The notes under the pieces were generated by a model that was given only the letters and a program-made list of their open reading frames with translations, was not told the DNA's origin and did no database searches. DNA of 7,007 nt from contig JAICXZ010000162.1 of NCBI GenBank assembly GCA_025934475.1, forward strand, positions 1 to 7,007. Direction: 5' to 3'. The position numbers and the translations under genes are program-made. Shown here in pieces: positions 1 through 6,340 of the stretch; the first letter of the stretch is position 1, and each line of letters begins with the position of its first letter. The DNA comes from Mucilaginibacter sp. Lineage in GTDB: Bacteria > Bacteroidota > Bacteroidia > Sphingobacteriales > Sphingobacteriaceae.

Positions 1-228
1 CAGGCACAAGCCGCTTCGCTGGCTGCAAATGAGGTGTTGTTCAATAACTGGCACCGTGCATTTACGCTGGTTGACGACGTGAAAAAGCTAAGCGTTGGCG
101 AGGTGAGCGACGCTTTCCGTAAATACATCGGTAACACCGTTTGGGTTTACCAGGGCGATACCAAGAAGGTTACCGCACAATTGTATATCAACGGGTTAAA
201 TACCGGGCCTGCCGGGGCAGGGCAATAG
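1..228 (+). CDS. M16-type (insulinase/pitrilysin-like) zinc protease, C-terminal fragment
   Basis: The reading frame is open from base 1 and stops with TAG at 226-228, so this is the last 75 residues of a gene that begins outside the window. The piece reads as the end of an M16-family domain: a helix with NNWHRAFTLVDDVKKL, then SVGEVSDAFRKYIG, then a strand VWVYQGDTKKV. The pattern 'helix, V/L-D-D-V-KK-(I/L)-(T/S)-x-x-(E/D)-V, KYI/F' is common at the C-terminal end of M16 peptidases, whose members are usually periplasmic or secreted in Bacteroidota. The catalytic HxxEH motif would lie upstream and cannot be seen, so this could equally be the inactive partner subunit of an M16 pair. The gene converges with the kinase gene that ends at 351. 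The family call is moderately sure; activity is not shown. Confidence 0.72.
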   Translation, partial: QAQAASLAANEVLFNNWHRAFTLVDDVKKLSVGEVSDAFRKYIGNTVWVYQGDTKKVTAQLYINGLNTGPAGAGQ

Positions 229-239
229 TTTTGAATGGC

Positions 240-328
240 GAATACTGAACATCGAATTTCGAACGCCGAAGTAGTTGAATCACAAAAGACTTCATCATTC
301 ATCATTCGAAATTCGATGTTCGATATTC
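240..328. repeat. Inverted repeat between convergent genes; possible bidirectional terminator
   Basis: The left arm (240-263) and right arm (305-328) are 24 bp each and match at 22 of 24 positions when one is reverse-complemented. The shared core is AACATCGAATTTCGAA. The loop is 41 bases and contains two copies of the heptamer TTCATCA in tandem (291-304). The repeat fills the 122-bp gap between the ends of the protease gene (228) and the kinase gene (351), so a transcript of either strand would fold here. There is no run of T on either side, so it is not a standard intrinsic terminator. The AT-rich, self-complementary form resembles dispersed intergenic repeats of Sphingobacteriaceae genomes; that comparison is from memory. 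Confidence 0.7.
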
Positions 329-350
329 AATAAAGGATTTGGGAGGGAGG

Positions 351-2615
351 CTAAGACGCCAACGCTGGTTCTTCCTCCTTCACATTACTTGTAGGCAGTG
401 TAAAGAAGAATTCGGTTCCTGAACCCTGGATGCTTTCAACCCAGATCCTGCCATTGCATTTCTCGATCAGGTCCTTACAGAAGAGGAGACCCATACCTGT
501 ACCTGATTCGTTGTTGGTGCCGGTACCGCTGTCTACTTTGCTCTTGAACAGCTTGTTCAGTTGCTTTTCACTCATACCAACACCGGAATCTTTTACTGAT
601 AACAGGATAAAGCTTTCGTCCCTGACGCTGGCGCTAACGTTGATGATATCGTCTTTCTTTGAAAACTTGATGGCATTGGTGATCAGGTTGCGGATCACGA
701 TGCGGATCGAGTTAGGGTCGGCGGTTACTGCTAACGCATCAGGTACATTATCAACAAGCCTGATGCCCTTTTCAGTAGCTTGTTCCTGGTAGTTTTGCAC
801 TTCGAATGCCGCTATTTCCTTAATAGTAAAAGTCTTGGTCGAGTTGGTGAAATTCTCCATCTGGCTGTTGATCCAGAATAACAGGGTATCCAGGAAGTCG
901 GAGGTATACTCCAGTTTCTTCAACGCCTGTGGTATCATGCTCAGGAACTGCTCGTGCGTGATGCTGTCATCTTCCAACAAACCGAATAAGCCGCGTAAGG
1001 TGCTCAATGGTGCGCGCAGGTCGTGCGCGAGTACCGAGATCAGCCGGTCCTTCAGGTTGTTCGATTCATTAAGTTTGCCGGCCTGAGCATTAAGCGATTC
1101 CTGGTGCTGTAACACTTCATGGTTCTTTTCCTCAAGCTTGATGTTGATATTCTGCTGCCTGCGTTTAGCCCTGTAGTAAACGATCAATACGGCAATCATA
1201 CCCAGTATAATGATGAAGAAAATGATACTCAACAAGCCCTGGCGCTGTATCTTCTCCTGGTACTGCTCGTCCTGAGCTTTTCGTTCCTCGTCTATACGGC
1301 GTTGTTTCTCAGCAAAACTTGATTCGAGATTGTATGAGGTCAGCTTCTGCACATTTTCATCACTCTTTAGGCTATCCTTCAAATCGTCATACTGTTTGCG
1401 CATTTCATAGGCCTCAGCATATTGCTCCAGGCCGCCCAGCGCTTCACTCAGTTCAAATGCTGCTTTGGCGCGTAACGAGATGTTGCCTAGCTTGTCGGCT
1501 GCAGCCTTTGCCAATTGGCCATATTTAAAGGCATTTTTGTAATCTTTTTCGAGATTATAAACCGTAGCGTAGCCGTTCAGTGTTATAATTTTGTCACCAT
1601 CCAGCTTATAATCAGTGGCTATCTTAAGTGATTTATCGAGGTAATTGTGTGCTGTTGGGAATGCTTTTTTGTTGGCGTAACAAAGGGCGAGATCGCGGTA
1701 TAAACCAGCCAGGCCGTCTTTATCATCCTGTGCCAGCGTTATTTTTAGTGAGTTTTGAACATACGGGATAGCCTCATTATATCTCTTTTCGTTCATCAGC
1801 ACTTCCGCTATATTTTGGTAAGCGGTGCTCATGCCCTGTAAGTTTTTCGAGTGTTGCCAAATGCCCAGGGCATTTTTGTAATACTCCATCGATTTGGGGT
1901 AGATCTCCATCTCCTTCATCACCTCGCCAATATCGTTGTAGTTATTGGCGGTTGCCAGGTTGTCGTGAAGTTTAATGTCCAGCGACAGCGACTTGAAGTA
2001 GTTATCCAATGCCGATGACGATTTGCCGACATTATCAGCCACCATACCAAAGTTATGATAGCATGCCGCCAGGCCCGCTTCGTTTTTGGAACGATGATAT
2101 ATATCAAACGCCTGGTTAAAGTAGTACGAAGCCAGTCCAAAGCTCGACATATGGTTGTACATACGGCCGATATTGATGTAGCAGTCGGCTAAACCATCAT
2201 CGTCCCGCATTTTCATGTAGAGCAATTTAGAGCCGTTAAAATTCTTTTCGGCCTTCTCATATTGCCCCTTCATGGTATAAACCTTGCCCAATTGAACCAT
2301 GCCATCGGCAATACCGTGGTTGTATTTAATAGCAATCGACTTGTCGATAGCTATCTTGCCATAGTATAATGCGCTATCCGGGTTTATGTCGACAAATTCA
2401 GATGCCAGTTTATTTACACGGTTGATGGTTACGGTGTCTATCGGCGCATCTTTAGTGGTTAGTGCGTCACCGAGGAGTGTTTTGAGGCTATCCACCCTGT
2501 AGCTGGCAATGCCGTATGCACCACCGCTCACAGATTCATGAAGCGTAAGCCCTTTAAATGCAAACGCCTTTAAACCTGTTAACAGAAGTAGAATAAATGT
2601 TAAATAACGCCTCAA
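351..2615 (-). CDS. TPR-repeat sensor histidine kinase (orphan)
   Basis: A 754-residue membrane-bound sensor kinase. An N-terminal signal peptide (about 1-19, hydrophobic FILLLLTGL) is followed by roughly eight tetratricopeptide units of 38-41 residues (about 104-418), a charged coiled-coil stretch (about 421-459) and one membrane helix (about 461-481). The cytoplasmic part has a HisKA domain with phospho-acceptor His531 (LAHDLRAP) and an HATPase_c domain with N box (Asn643, Asn647), G1 box (DSGVG, Asp676), F box (Phe690) and G2 box (GTGMGL, 705-710), so all catalytic motifs look intact. The TPR array should sit in the periplasm and sense a protein or peptide signal, which then drives autophosphorylation. 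The start is TTG at 2615-2613: a stop lies six codons upstream, no ATG lies between, and the next in-frame Met is near residue 106, which would lose the signal peptide. No response regulator lies next to it. The glyS terminator upstream suggests the kinase has its own promoter. Confidence 0.95.
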   Translation of the reverse strand: MRRYLTFILLLLTGLKAFAFKGLTLHESVSGGAYGIASYRVDSLKTLLGDALTTKDAPIDTVTINRVNKLASEFVDINPDSALYYGKIAIDKSIAIKYNHGIADGMVQLGKVYTMKGQYEKAEKNFNGSKLLYMKMRDDDGLADCYINIGRMYNHMSSFGLASYYFNQAFDIYHRSKNEAGLAACYHNFGMVADNVGKSSSALDNYFKSLSLDIKLHDNLATANNYNDIGEVMKEMEIYPKSMEYYKNALGIWQHSKNLQGMSTAYQNIAEVLMNEKRYNEAIPYVQNSLKITLAQDDKDGLAGLYRDLALCYANKKAFPTAHNYLDKSLKIATDYKLDGDKIITLNGYATVYNLEKDYKNAFKYGQLAKAAADKLGNISLRAKAAFELSEALGGLEQYAEAYEMRKQYDDLKDSLKSDENVQKLTSYNLESSFAEKQRRIDEERKAQDEQYQEKIQRQGLLSIIFFIIILGMIAVLIVYYRAKRRQQNINIKLEEKNHEVLQHQESLNAQAGKLNESNNLKDRLISVLAHDLRAPLSTLRGLFGLLEDDSITHEQFLSMIPQALKKLEYTSDFLDTLLFWINSQMENFTNSTKTFTIKEIAAFEVQNYQEQATEKGIRLVDNVPDALAVTADPNSIRIVIRNLITNAIKFSKKDDIINVSASVRDESFILLSVKDSGVGMSEKQLNKLFKSKVDSGTGTNNESGTGMGLLFCKDLIEKCNGRIWVESIQGSGTEFFFTLPTSNVKEEEPALAS

Positions 2616-2640
2616 TTTGTTTAATTTTAATTATGCAACT

Positions 2641-2691
2641 CCGATTATAATGCTGCTTCGGCTAACTCTCACAAAAAAGCATTATAATAGG
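2641..2691. promoter_or_regulatory. Inverted repeat upstream of the kinase gene; candidate operator or leader hairpin
   Basis: Arms 2644-2654 (ATTATAATGCT) and 2678-2688 (AGCATTATAAT) are perfect 11-bp reverse complements separated by 23 bases. Allowing one mismatch extends them to 14 bp (2641-2654 and 2678-2691). The near edge is 25 bp upstream of the kinase TTG codon. Each arm contains TATAAT. It may be a dimeric regulator site overlapping the kinase promoter, or a hairpin in the 5' leader. No clear TAnnTTTG box was found in this gap on the minus strand, so the promoter itself is not placed. Confidence 0.5.
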
Positions 2692-2770
2692 GTGATAATG
2701 ACTTGTTTGTTTAAACTTCAAACTTTATACGTAACACTAAGTAGTTTGGGTTATAGGCAATTAGGCATTA

Positions 2771-2805
2771 AACAAAAAAGCCCGTATGCAAAAAGCAAAC
2801 GGGCT
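2771..2805 (-). terminator. Intrinsic terminator of glyS
   Basis: Read on the minus strand, a 7-bp GC-rich stem AGCCCGT/ACGGGCT (2805-2799 with 2785-2779) continues past an A-A mismatch into a 3-bp TGC/GCA stem. It is followed at once by TTTTTTG and more T (2779-2771). It lies 27 bp beyond the glyS stop codon at 2832. The stem plus U-tract is a textbook rho-independent terminator, and it separates glyS from the kinase gene transcribed in the same direction. Confidence 0.9.
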
Positions 2806-2831
2806 GATTATCAGAAAATTAATTTTTGTGT

Positions 2832-4289
2832 CTATAACACATTTCTCCAGCTTACCAGCTCGCCGATGATTCTGTTCAAATCGGCTGCATTTACACGCTG
2901 CTGTTCCATGGTATCGCGGTGGCGGATGGTTACGGTATTGTCTTCGAGCGTCTGGTGATCTACCGTAATGCAGAAAGGCGTACCTATGGCATCCTGCCTG
3001 CGGTAGCGCTTGCCGATAGCGTCCTTCTCCTCGTAATATACGTTGTAGTCCAGCTTCAGCTTATCCATTATCTCGCGGGCTTTCTCTGGCAAGCCGTCCT
3101 TTTTGGTAAGCGGGAAGATGGCAGCTTTAATAGGGGCCAGTACCGGGTGAAGCCTCAGCACCACACGGCTGTCCGTTTTTTCTGCAGTCGATAAATCTTC
3201 TTCGACATAAGCATTGATCAGCGTTAGCAAAAACATGCGGTCCAAACCGATCGAGGTTTCGATCACATAAGGCACATAGTTCTGGTTTATCTCCGGATCA
3301 AAATATTGTAGTTTCTTGCCCGAATATTGCTGATGCTGGCTCAGGTCAAAGTCTGTACGGCTGTGAATACCTTCTACTTCTTTAAAGCCAAACGGGAACT
3401 CGTATTCAATATCAAAAGCCGCATCGGCATAGTGTGCCAGCTTGGTATGCTCGTGGAAGCGATATTTGGCAGGAGCGGTGCCCAATGCCAGGTGCCACTT
3501 TAAACGTGCTTGTTTCCACTGCTCAAACCATTCCTTTTGCGTGCCGGGGCGTACAAAAAACTGCATCTCCATCTGCTCAAACTCGCGCATACGGATGATG
3601 AACTGACGGGCAATCACTTCGTTCCTGAAAGCTTTACCAATTTGCGCAATACCAAAAGGTATCTTCATACGGCCCGATTTCTGCACGTTCAGGTAATTCA
3701 CAAAAATACCCTGAGCGGTTTCAGGACGCAGGTAAATAGTATCAGCTTCGTCAGCAATGGCGCCTACCTGTGTGCTGAACATCAGGTTAAACTGGCGCAC
3801 ATCGGTCCAGTTGGCGGTGCCGCTGATAGGGCATTTAATTTCGTGTTTTATAATCAGCTCTTTCAGTACGGCCAGATCTTCGGCTTTGAGGGCATTATCC
3901 ATCTCGATTTGCAACTCTTCGGCAAGGTCGGTTTTACCTTCTTCGTCGTAAGCGGCAATTTTATCTTCCAGAAGTTGGTCTGCACGATAACGTTTTTTTG
4001 AATCCTTGTTATCAATCATCGGGTCGCTAAAGCCATCTACGTGACCACTGGCCTTCCACACTTTTGGGTGCATAAAAATGGCTGCGTCGATACCTACGAT
4101 GTTCTCGTTCATCTGCACCATGGCCTTCCACCAATAGGTTTTGATGTTGTTCTTCAGCTCGGCGCCGTTCTGGCCGTAGTCGTACACAGCGCTCAGGCCG
4201 TCATATATCTCGCTCGAAGGGAATACAAAACCGTACTCCTTCGCGTGTGCTATTACATTCTTAAATAATTCGTCGGTGGCATTGCTCAT
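2832..4289 (-). CDS. glyS: Glycyl-tRNA synthetase, alpha2 (homodimeric) type
   Basis: A 485-residue class II aminoacyl-tRNA synthetase that charges tRNA-Gly with glycine using ATP, in the cytoplasm. Visible signatures are the N-terminal core FPSSEIYDGLSAVYDYG (24-39), HPKVWKASGHVDGFSDP (74-90, motif 1 region), RPETAQG (188-194), motif 2 with FRNE (221-224) and REFEQME (235-241), motif 3 with ETSIGLDR (344-351), and the anticodon-binding domain from about 377 (LHPVLAPIKAA) to the end, including KRYRRQDAIGTPFC. Length and order fit the single-chain bacterial/eukaryotic-type GlyRS rather than the alpha2-beta2 glyQ/glyS type. The start is ATG 4289-4287 (MSNATDELF). A longer frame opens at an ATG at 4382, but its extra 31 residues are only the translation of a repeat tract and of the promoter, so it is rejected. 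Transcription is monocistronic by appearance: own promoter box at 4297-4304 and terminator at 2771-2805. Confidence 0.97.
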   Translation of the reverse strand: MSNATDELFKNVIAHAKEYGFVFPSSEIYDGLSAVYDYGQNGAELKNNIKTYWWKAMVQMNENIVGIDAAIFMHPKVWKASGHVDGFSDPMIDNKDSKKRYRADQLLEDKIAAYDEEGKTDLAEELQIEMDNALKAEDLAVLKELIIKHEIKCPISGTANWTDVRQFNLMFSTQVGAIADEADTIYLRPETAQGIFVNYLNVQKSGRMKIPFGIAQIGKAFRNEVIARQFIIRMREFEQMEMQFFVRPGTQKEWFEQWKQARLKWHLALGTAPAKYRFHEHTKLAHYADAAFDIEYEFPFGFKEVEGIHSRTDFDLSQHQQYSGKKLQYFDPEINQNYVPYVIETSIGLDRMFLLTLINAYVEEDLSTAEKTDSRVVLRLHPVLAPIKAAIFPLTKKDGLPEKAREIMDKLKLDYNVYYEEKDAIGKRYRRQDAIGTPFCITVDHQTLEDNTVTIRHRDTMEQQRVNAADLNRIIGELVSWRNVL

Positions 4290-4296
4290 AACAGCG

Positions 4297-4304
4297 CAAA
4301 GATA
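4297..4304 (-). promoter_or_regulatory. Bacteroidota -7 box for glyS
   Basis: On the minus strand the bases read TATCTTTG, an exact match to the phylum's TAnnTTTG -7 consensus. Its last base is only 7 bases before the A of the glyS ATG at 4289, so transcription would begin within about 2-5 bases of the start codon. The nearest upstream TTG is at 16 bp spacing rather than the usual 19-21, which lowers certainty for the -33 element. Confidence 0.6.
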
Positions 4305-4307
4305 TGT

Positions 4308-4349
4308 TTTTAGCTGTAAGCAAAAAGCGTAAAGCAGAAAGCAAAAAGC
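4308..4349 (-). repeat. Six-unit heptamer tandem repeat (GCTTTNN) in the glyS promoter
   Basis: Read on the minus strand, six consecutive 7-base units start at 4349, 4342, 4335, 4328, 4321 and 4314: GCTTTTT, GCTTTCT, GCTTTAC, GCTTTTT, GCTTACA, GCTAAAA. The period is exact, and the repeat decays toward glyS. It lies directly upstream of the predicted -7 box and spans the expected -33 region. It also lies in the gap shared with the divergent small gene starting at 4405. The same GCTTTTTGC word appears in the loop of the glyS terminator. Function is unknown. Confidence 0.8.
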
Positions 4350-4404
4350 TTTGTAACTTATGAAAGTGTGATACCGTATCAATCACTATCCAGAGAGATA
4401 CGAG

Positions 4405-4617
4405 ATGGAAAGAATAAAATTGGTGGAAGATCAACTGCGACGGATAGAGGATGCCTACTACCCCTTCTTTAAAGAAACAAATACCCACATCACCGATTAT
4501 GTGAGGATAATGCCAAACTCCACCAATAATTGGTTGAATGTGACGGTTAGAAATAATACCGGTTTACTCCCCGAAATAAAATCGCAAATAGAAAAAACGT
4601 TTAAGATAGTTGCGTAG
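4405..4617 (+). CDS. Small conserved-looking hypothetical protein, 70 residues
   Basis: ATG at 4405 to TAG at 4617, divergent from glyS. The product is a short soluble protein with a charged N-terminal helix (MERIKLVEDQLRRIEDAYYPF), a middle segment rich in Asn/Thr (HITDYVRIMPNSTNNWLNVTVRNN) that looks like a beta hairpin, and a C-terminal helix (LLPEIKSQIEKTFKIV). The helix-strand-strand-helix order and sensible codon use favour a real gene over a chance frame, and a purine-rich GAGAGATACGAG lies before the start. No signal peptide, membrane segment, Cys motif or known family is recognised. It could instead be a remnant of a larger gene. The frames on the opposite strand here have no such protein-like pattern. 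Confidence 0.55.
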   Translation: MERIKLVEDQLRRIEDAYYPFFKETNTHITDYVRIMPNSTNNWLNVTVRNNTGLLPEIKSQIEKTFKIVA

Positions 4618-4629
4618 CGATCGATGTTT

Positions 4630-4671
4630 GTCTGAACCATGATTCGTTGGATTAAAGGATGAGCCGTGATT
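4630..4671. repeat. Possible copy of a dispersed GGATTAAAGGAT-type intergenic repeat
   Basis: The gap between the convergent genes ending at 4617 and 4684 holds GTCTGAACCATGATTCG followed by TTGGATTAAAGGATGAGC. The words TCTGAACC...GGATTAAAGGAT resemble, from memory, a repeat scattered between genes in several Bacteroidota genomes. Only one copy is in this window, so the call rests on that recollection. No terminator hairpin was found in this gap. Confidence 0.35.
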
Positions 4672-4683
4672 CCCCACAATATT

Positions 4684-5265
4684 TTACGGCCTTTCGTCCT
4701 TCATCTTTTCCGTTTCACCTGAGCGGTATTCCTCCAACTTCTCTTCCAGTATTGATTGCAGTTCATCAGTTGAGCAATTGAGCGTATTTGTCGAGAACTG
4801 CACCGGAGGATCGGTACGGTAACCACCCAGCTCAGCCACTAATTTCTTACTGCTTTCGCTATAATATTTCTGCGGATCCTTGAGCACTGGTACCACGTAA
4901 CGGTCGGTATAAGTGCTGCCATCGTCACGTCGCGTTTTAACCTCCCTTATCTCGATGCGCTCCACATCCTGCCAGGGTATAATTTCCTTATCGCGTCGTT
5001 TTATGCCGTCGCCATCTACGATGATCACCGGGTCGTTATCTCCCAGTTTTTTAATCATCGCATAACCCCAATACAGGCCGAAAGCCAGTACGAGGATGCC
5101 GAGTATACCATACTTAGAAAGCAAGTGCGGCGAAAAACTCCACGGTCCGTCAGGGTTAATGGTAGTGCAGAAAATGCCTCCCAGGTCAAAAATTATGGAA
5201 ACAAACAACAGCAGCCTGAGCTTGCCTTTGCTGTAATAAATTGATGTTGGTAAGGTTGATGGCAT
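4684..5265 (-). CDS. Two-helix membrane protein, STM3941-like family
   Basis: A 193-residue protein. It starts with a short cytoplasmic-looking segment containing IYYSKGKL (9-16), then membrane helix 1 (about 17-36) and helix 2 (about 52-71). A soluble domain follows with DPVIIVDGDGIKRRDKEIIPW (78-98) and QDVERIEI (99-106), then a charged C-terminal helix (about 165-190). The order 'IYYSKGK, two helices, I-x-D-x-x-G-I, (I)PWxD(I/V)' resembles small proteins annotated as STM3941 family, whose soluble part looks like the PH-type domain found in many bacterial membrane proteins. The molecular role of that family is not known to me. ATG at 5265-5263 is the first good start and keeps the conserved N-terminus. 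It lies 91 bp downstream of the 214-residue gene on the same strand, and the gap carries a solo TCCGTCCGTT repeat. Family assignment is by eye. Confidence 0.8.
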   Translation of the reverse strand: MPSTLPTSIYYSKGKLRLLLFVSIIFDLGGIFCTTINPDGPWSFSPHLLSKYGILGILVLAFGLYWGYAMIKKLGDNDPVIIVDGDGIKRRDKEIIPWQDVERIEIREVKTRRDDGSTYTDRYVVPVLKDPQKYYSESSKKLVAELGGYRTDPPVQFSTNTLNCSTDELQSILEEKLEEYRSGETEKMKDERP

Positions 5266-5298
5266 GGCCTAATATAGGAATTATTTAAGACAGGCGTT

Positions 5299-5314
5299 TT
5301 TGTCCGTCCGTTTT
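5299..5314. repeat. Solo copy of the TCCGTCCGTT terminal repeat
   Basis: TTTGTCCGTCCGTTTT matches the outer 14 or so bases of both ends of the element at 6665-6770, but the GGAGT that follows in full copies is absent (TTTCTTGCC instead). No good inverted partner lies in the same gap; the best is a weak GGTGGACA at 5339-5346. It may be the remnant of a decayed element between the two membrane-protein genes. Confidence 0.55.
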
Positions 5315-5356
5315 CTTGCCCTAAGTGTGATGTTACAAGGTGGACAGGCCAGCTAC

Positions 5357-6001
5357 TTAATAATCCCTCTGTATTCTTTCAGCCTCAAAAATGCTATCTG
5401 CCTGTCGCCGCGAGATGGATTTGTTATCCAATCCATGTTCATAAGCATAGGATATTGAGTCAATTATTTTGTGCGGATTATAATATGACCTGATCATAAC
5501 ATAACTTGTATCCTTACCAGGCTCTTTAAGTTTATACCTATCTTCTTCCCATTCAATATAGCGGGATAACGAATCCATAAAAATCATTTTTGCGACATGC
5601 CCCATTGAGCCATTTTTTGAATCCCAGAAGATAAGCCTGTCCGGATAAGGTCCCTGGTGCCAGCCGCCTGGTATTATGGGTACACCAACATTACGTCGCA
5701 TAGCATTAAACGGCAGCCCGAACTGACTATAATATACTTCCTTCCTGCGCTTTGAGTACTCTTTGTATTCCAGGTGGCCGACAAGCAAAAGAATCCAGGA
5801 GTTATACAAGATCAAAGAGGCGATAGAAATATTGCTGATCTTGTAGTTGCGATATGCGACGAAGACGAAGCCAAACAGGAATATACCGGCATCGATATAG
5901 TCTTTCGTCACAAACCCGGCTATGGCAATTGCCAAAACTATTAACGGAATCAATATCCTGAACCCCGTTAGAAGCGCTGCCTTCAACTTATGTGCGTTCA
6001 T
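5357..6001 (-). CDS. Unrecognised three-helix membrane protein, 214 residues
   Basis: ATG at 6001-5999 to TAA at 5357. The N-terminus has a short basic stretch (MNAHKLKAAL) and then three hydrophobic segments at about 15-32, 36-50 and 56-77. The remaining 137 residues look soluble and are rich in Tyr, Trp and charged residues. Notable stretches are FGLPFNAMRRNVGVPIIPGGWHQ (94-116), DRLIFWDSKNG (121-131) and RQADSIFEAERIQRDY at the end. Three helices would place the N- and C-termini on opposite sides of the membrane. I do not recognise the family; a helper or immunity-type membrane protein is possible but unsupported. It is probably transcribed ahead of the STM3941-like gene. Its upstream region runs into a MITE-like element that starts 46 bp before the start codon, so that element may supply or block its promoter. 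Confidence 0.8.
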   Translation of the reverse strand: MNAHKLKAALLTGFRILIPLIVLAIAIAGFVTKDYIDAGIFLFGFVFVAYRNYKISNISIASLILYNSWILLLVGHLEYKEYSKRRKEVYYSQFGLPFNAMRRNVGVPIIPGGWHQGPYPDRLIFWDSKNGSMGHVAKMIFMDSLSRYIEWEEDRYKLKEPGKDTSYVMIRSYYNPHKIIDSISYAYEHGLDNKSISRRQADSIFEAERIQRDY

Positions 6002-6047
6002 TTAGGTTTATGGTTTAGATTGTACTATTATAATAAAAAATATTGAT

Positions 6048-6248
6048 TTCCGTTCGTCCGTTCTGGAGTAACAATATCAAACAGACAATACTTATCGCTG
6101 AGTATCCATAGTTTGGGTAGGATACTTTTTTAGCAGCAGTAGCAGTAAATAATCCGACTGCCACTGCTATTGCCACTCAACGCTTCCTGCTTCAAAGGTT
6201 GTCCGGTTTTGTCCTTATCTACTCTAACTCCAGAACGGACGGACGGAA
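6048..6248. mobile_element. MITE-like element A, 201 bp
   Basis: Terminal inverted repeats of 24 bp (6048-6071 and 6225-6248) match at 22 of 24 positions; the core is CGTCCGTTCTGGAGT. The interior has no coding frame but holds two clean hairpins: AGTATCC/GGATACT (6101-6107 with 6120-6126) followed by five T, and an 11-bp stem with one G-T pair (6136-6146 with 6163-6173). The last 27 bases (6220-6246) match the right end of element B (6744-6770) at 22 positions, so the two belong to one family. No target-site duplication is evident at the ends as drawn. It resembles a non-autonomous element without its transposase; the partner transposase family is not recognised. Confidence 0.6.
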
Positions 6249-6252
6249 TACG

Positions 6253-6332
6253 AGTTGATTAGGTTAAGCAGTTGACTGGTTTGATAAGTTGATATTGCCT
6301 AACTCAATCAACTTAATCCAACCTATTCAACT
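6253..6332. repeat. Long imperfect inverted repeat, GTTGATTAGGTT type
   Basis: The left part starts AGTTGATTAGGTT (6253-6265), and its reverse complement ends the block at 6320-6332 with one mismatch in 13. Inner segments (AGTTGACTGG around 6270-6279; CAATCAACTT around 6305-6314) also pair with a small offset. The whole 80 bp could fold into a bulged hairpin. It begins 4 bp after element A and ends 8 bp before the promoter at 6341. The composition (GTTGA, CAACT, TTAAT words) looks like a dispersed Sphingobacteriaceae intergenic repeat, which is a recollection rather than a search result. Confidence 0.6.
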
Positions 6333-6340
6333 TAAAAAAC

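Noticed and set aside
430..1528. Several plus-strand frames of 67-120 codons opposite the kinase gene
   Set aside because: They are antisense shadows of a well-supported gene with no domain-like sequence.
2617..2958. Plus-strand frame of 113 codons across the glyS terminator
   Set aside because: It spans a terminator and the end of glyS and has no protein-like composition.
3167..3182. GTCCGTTTTTT inside glyS resembling the MITE terminus
   Set aside because: It is only part of the core and is explained by coding sequence.
4290..4382. Upstream extension of glyS by 31 residues from an ATG at 4382
   Set aside because: The extra residues translate the heptamer repeat and the -7 promoter box, and GlyRS proteins begin near MSNATDELF.
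4497..4679. 60-codon minus-strand frame opposite the small hypothetical gene
   Set aside because: Its start lies in a repeat-like sequence, and the plus-strand frame has the better protein pattern.
5299..5350. A full element C paired with GGTGGACA at 5339-5346
   Set aside because: The would-be partner matches only a few bases, so only a solo repeat is claimed.
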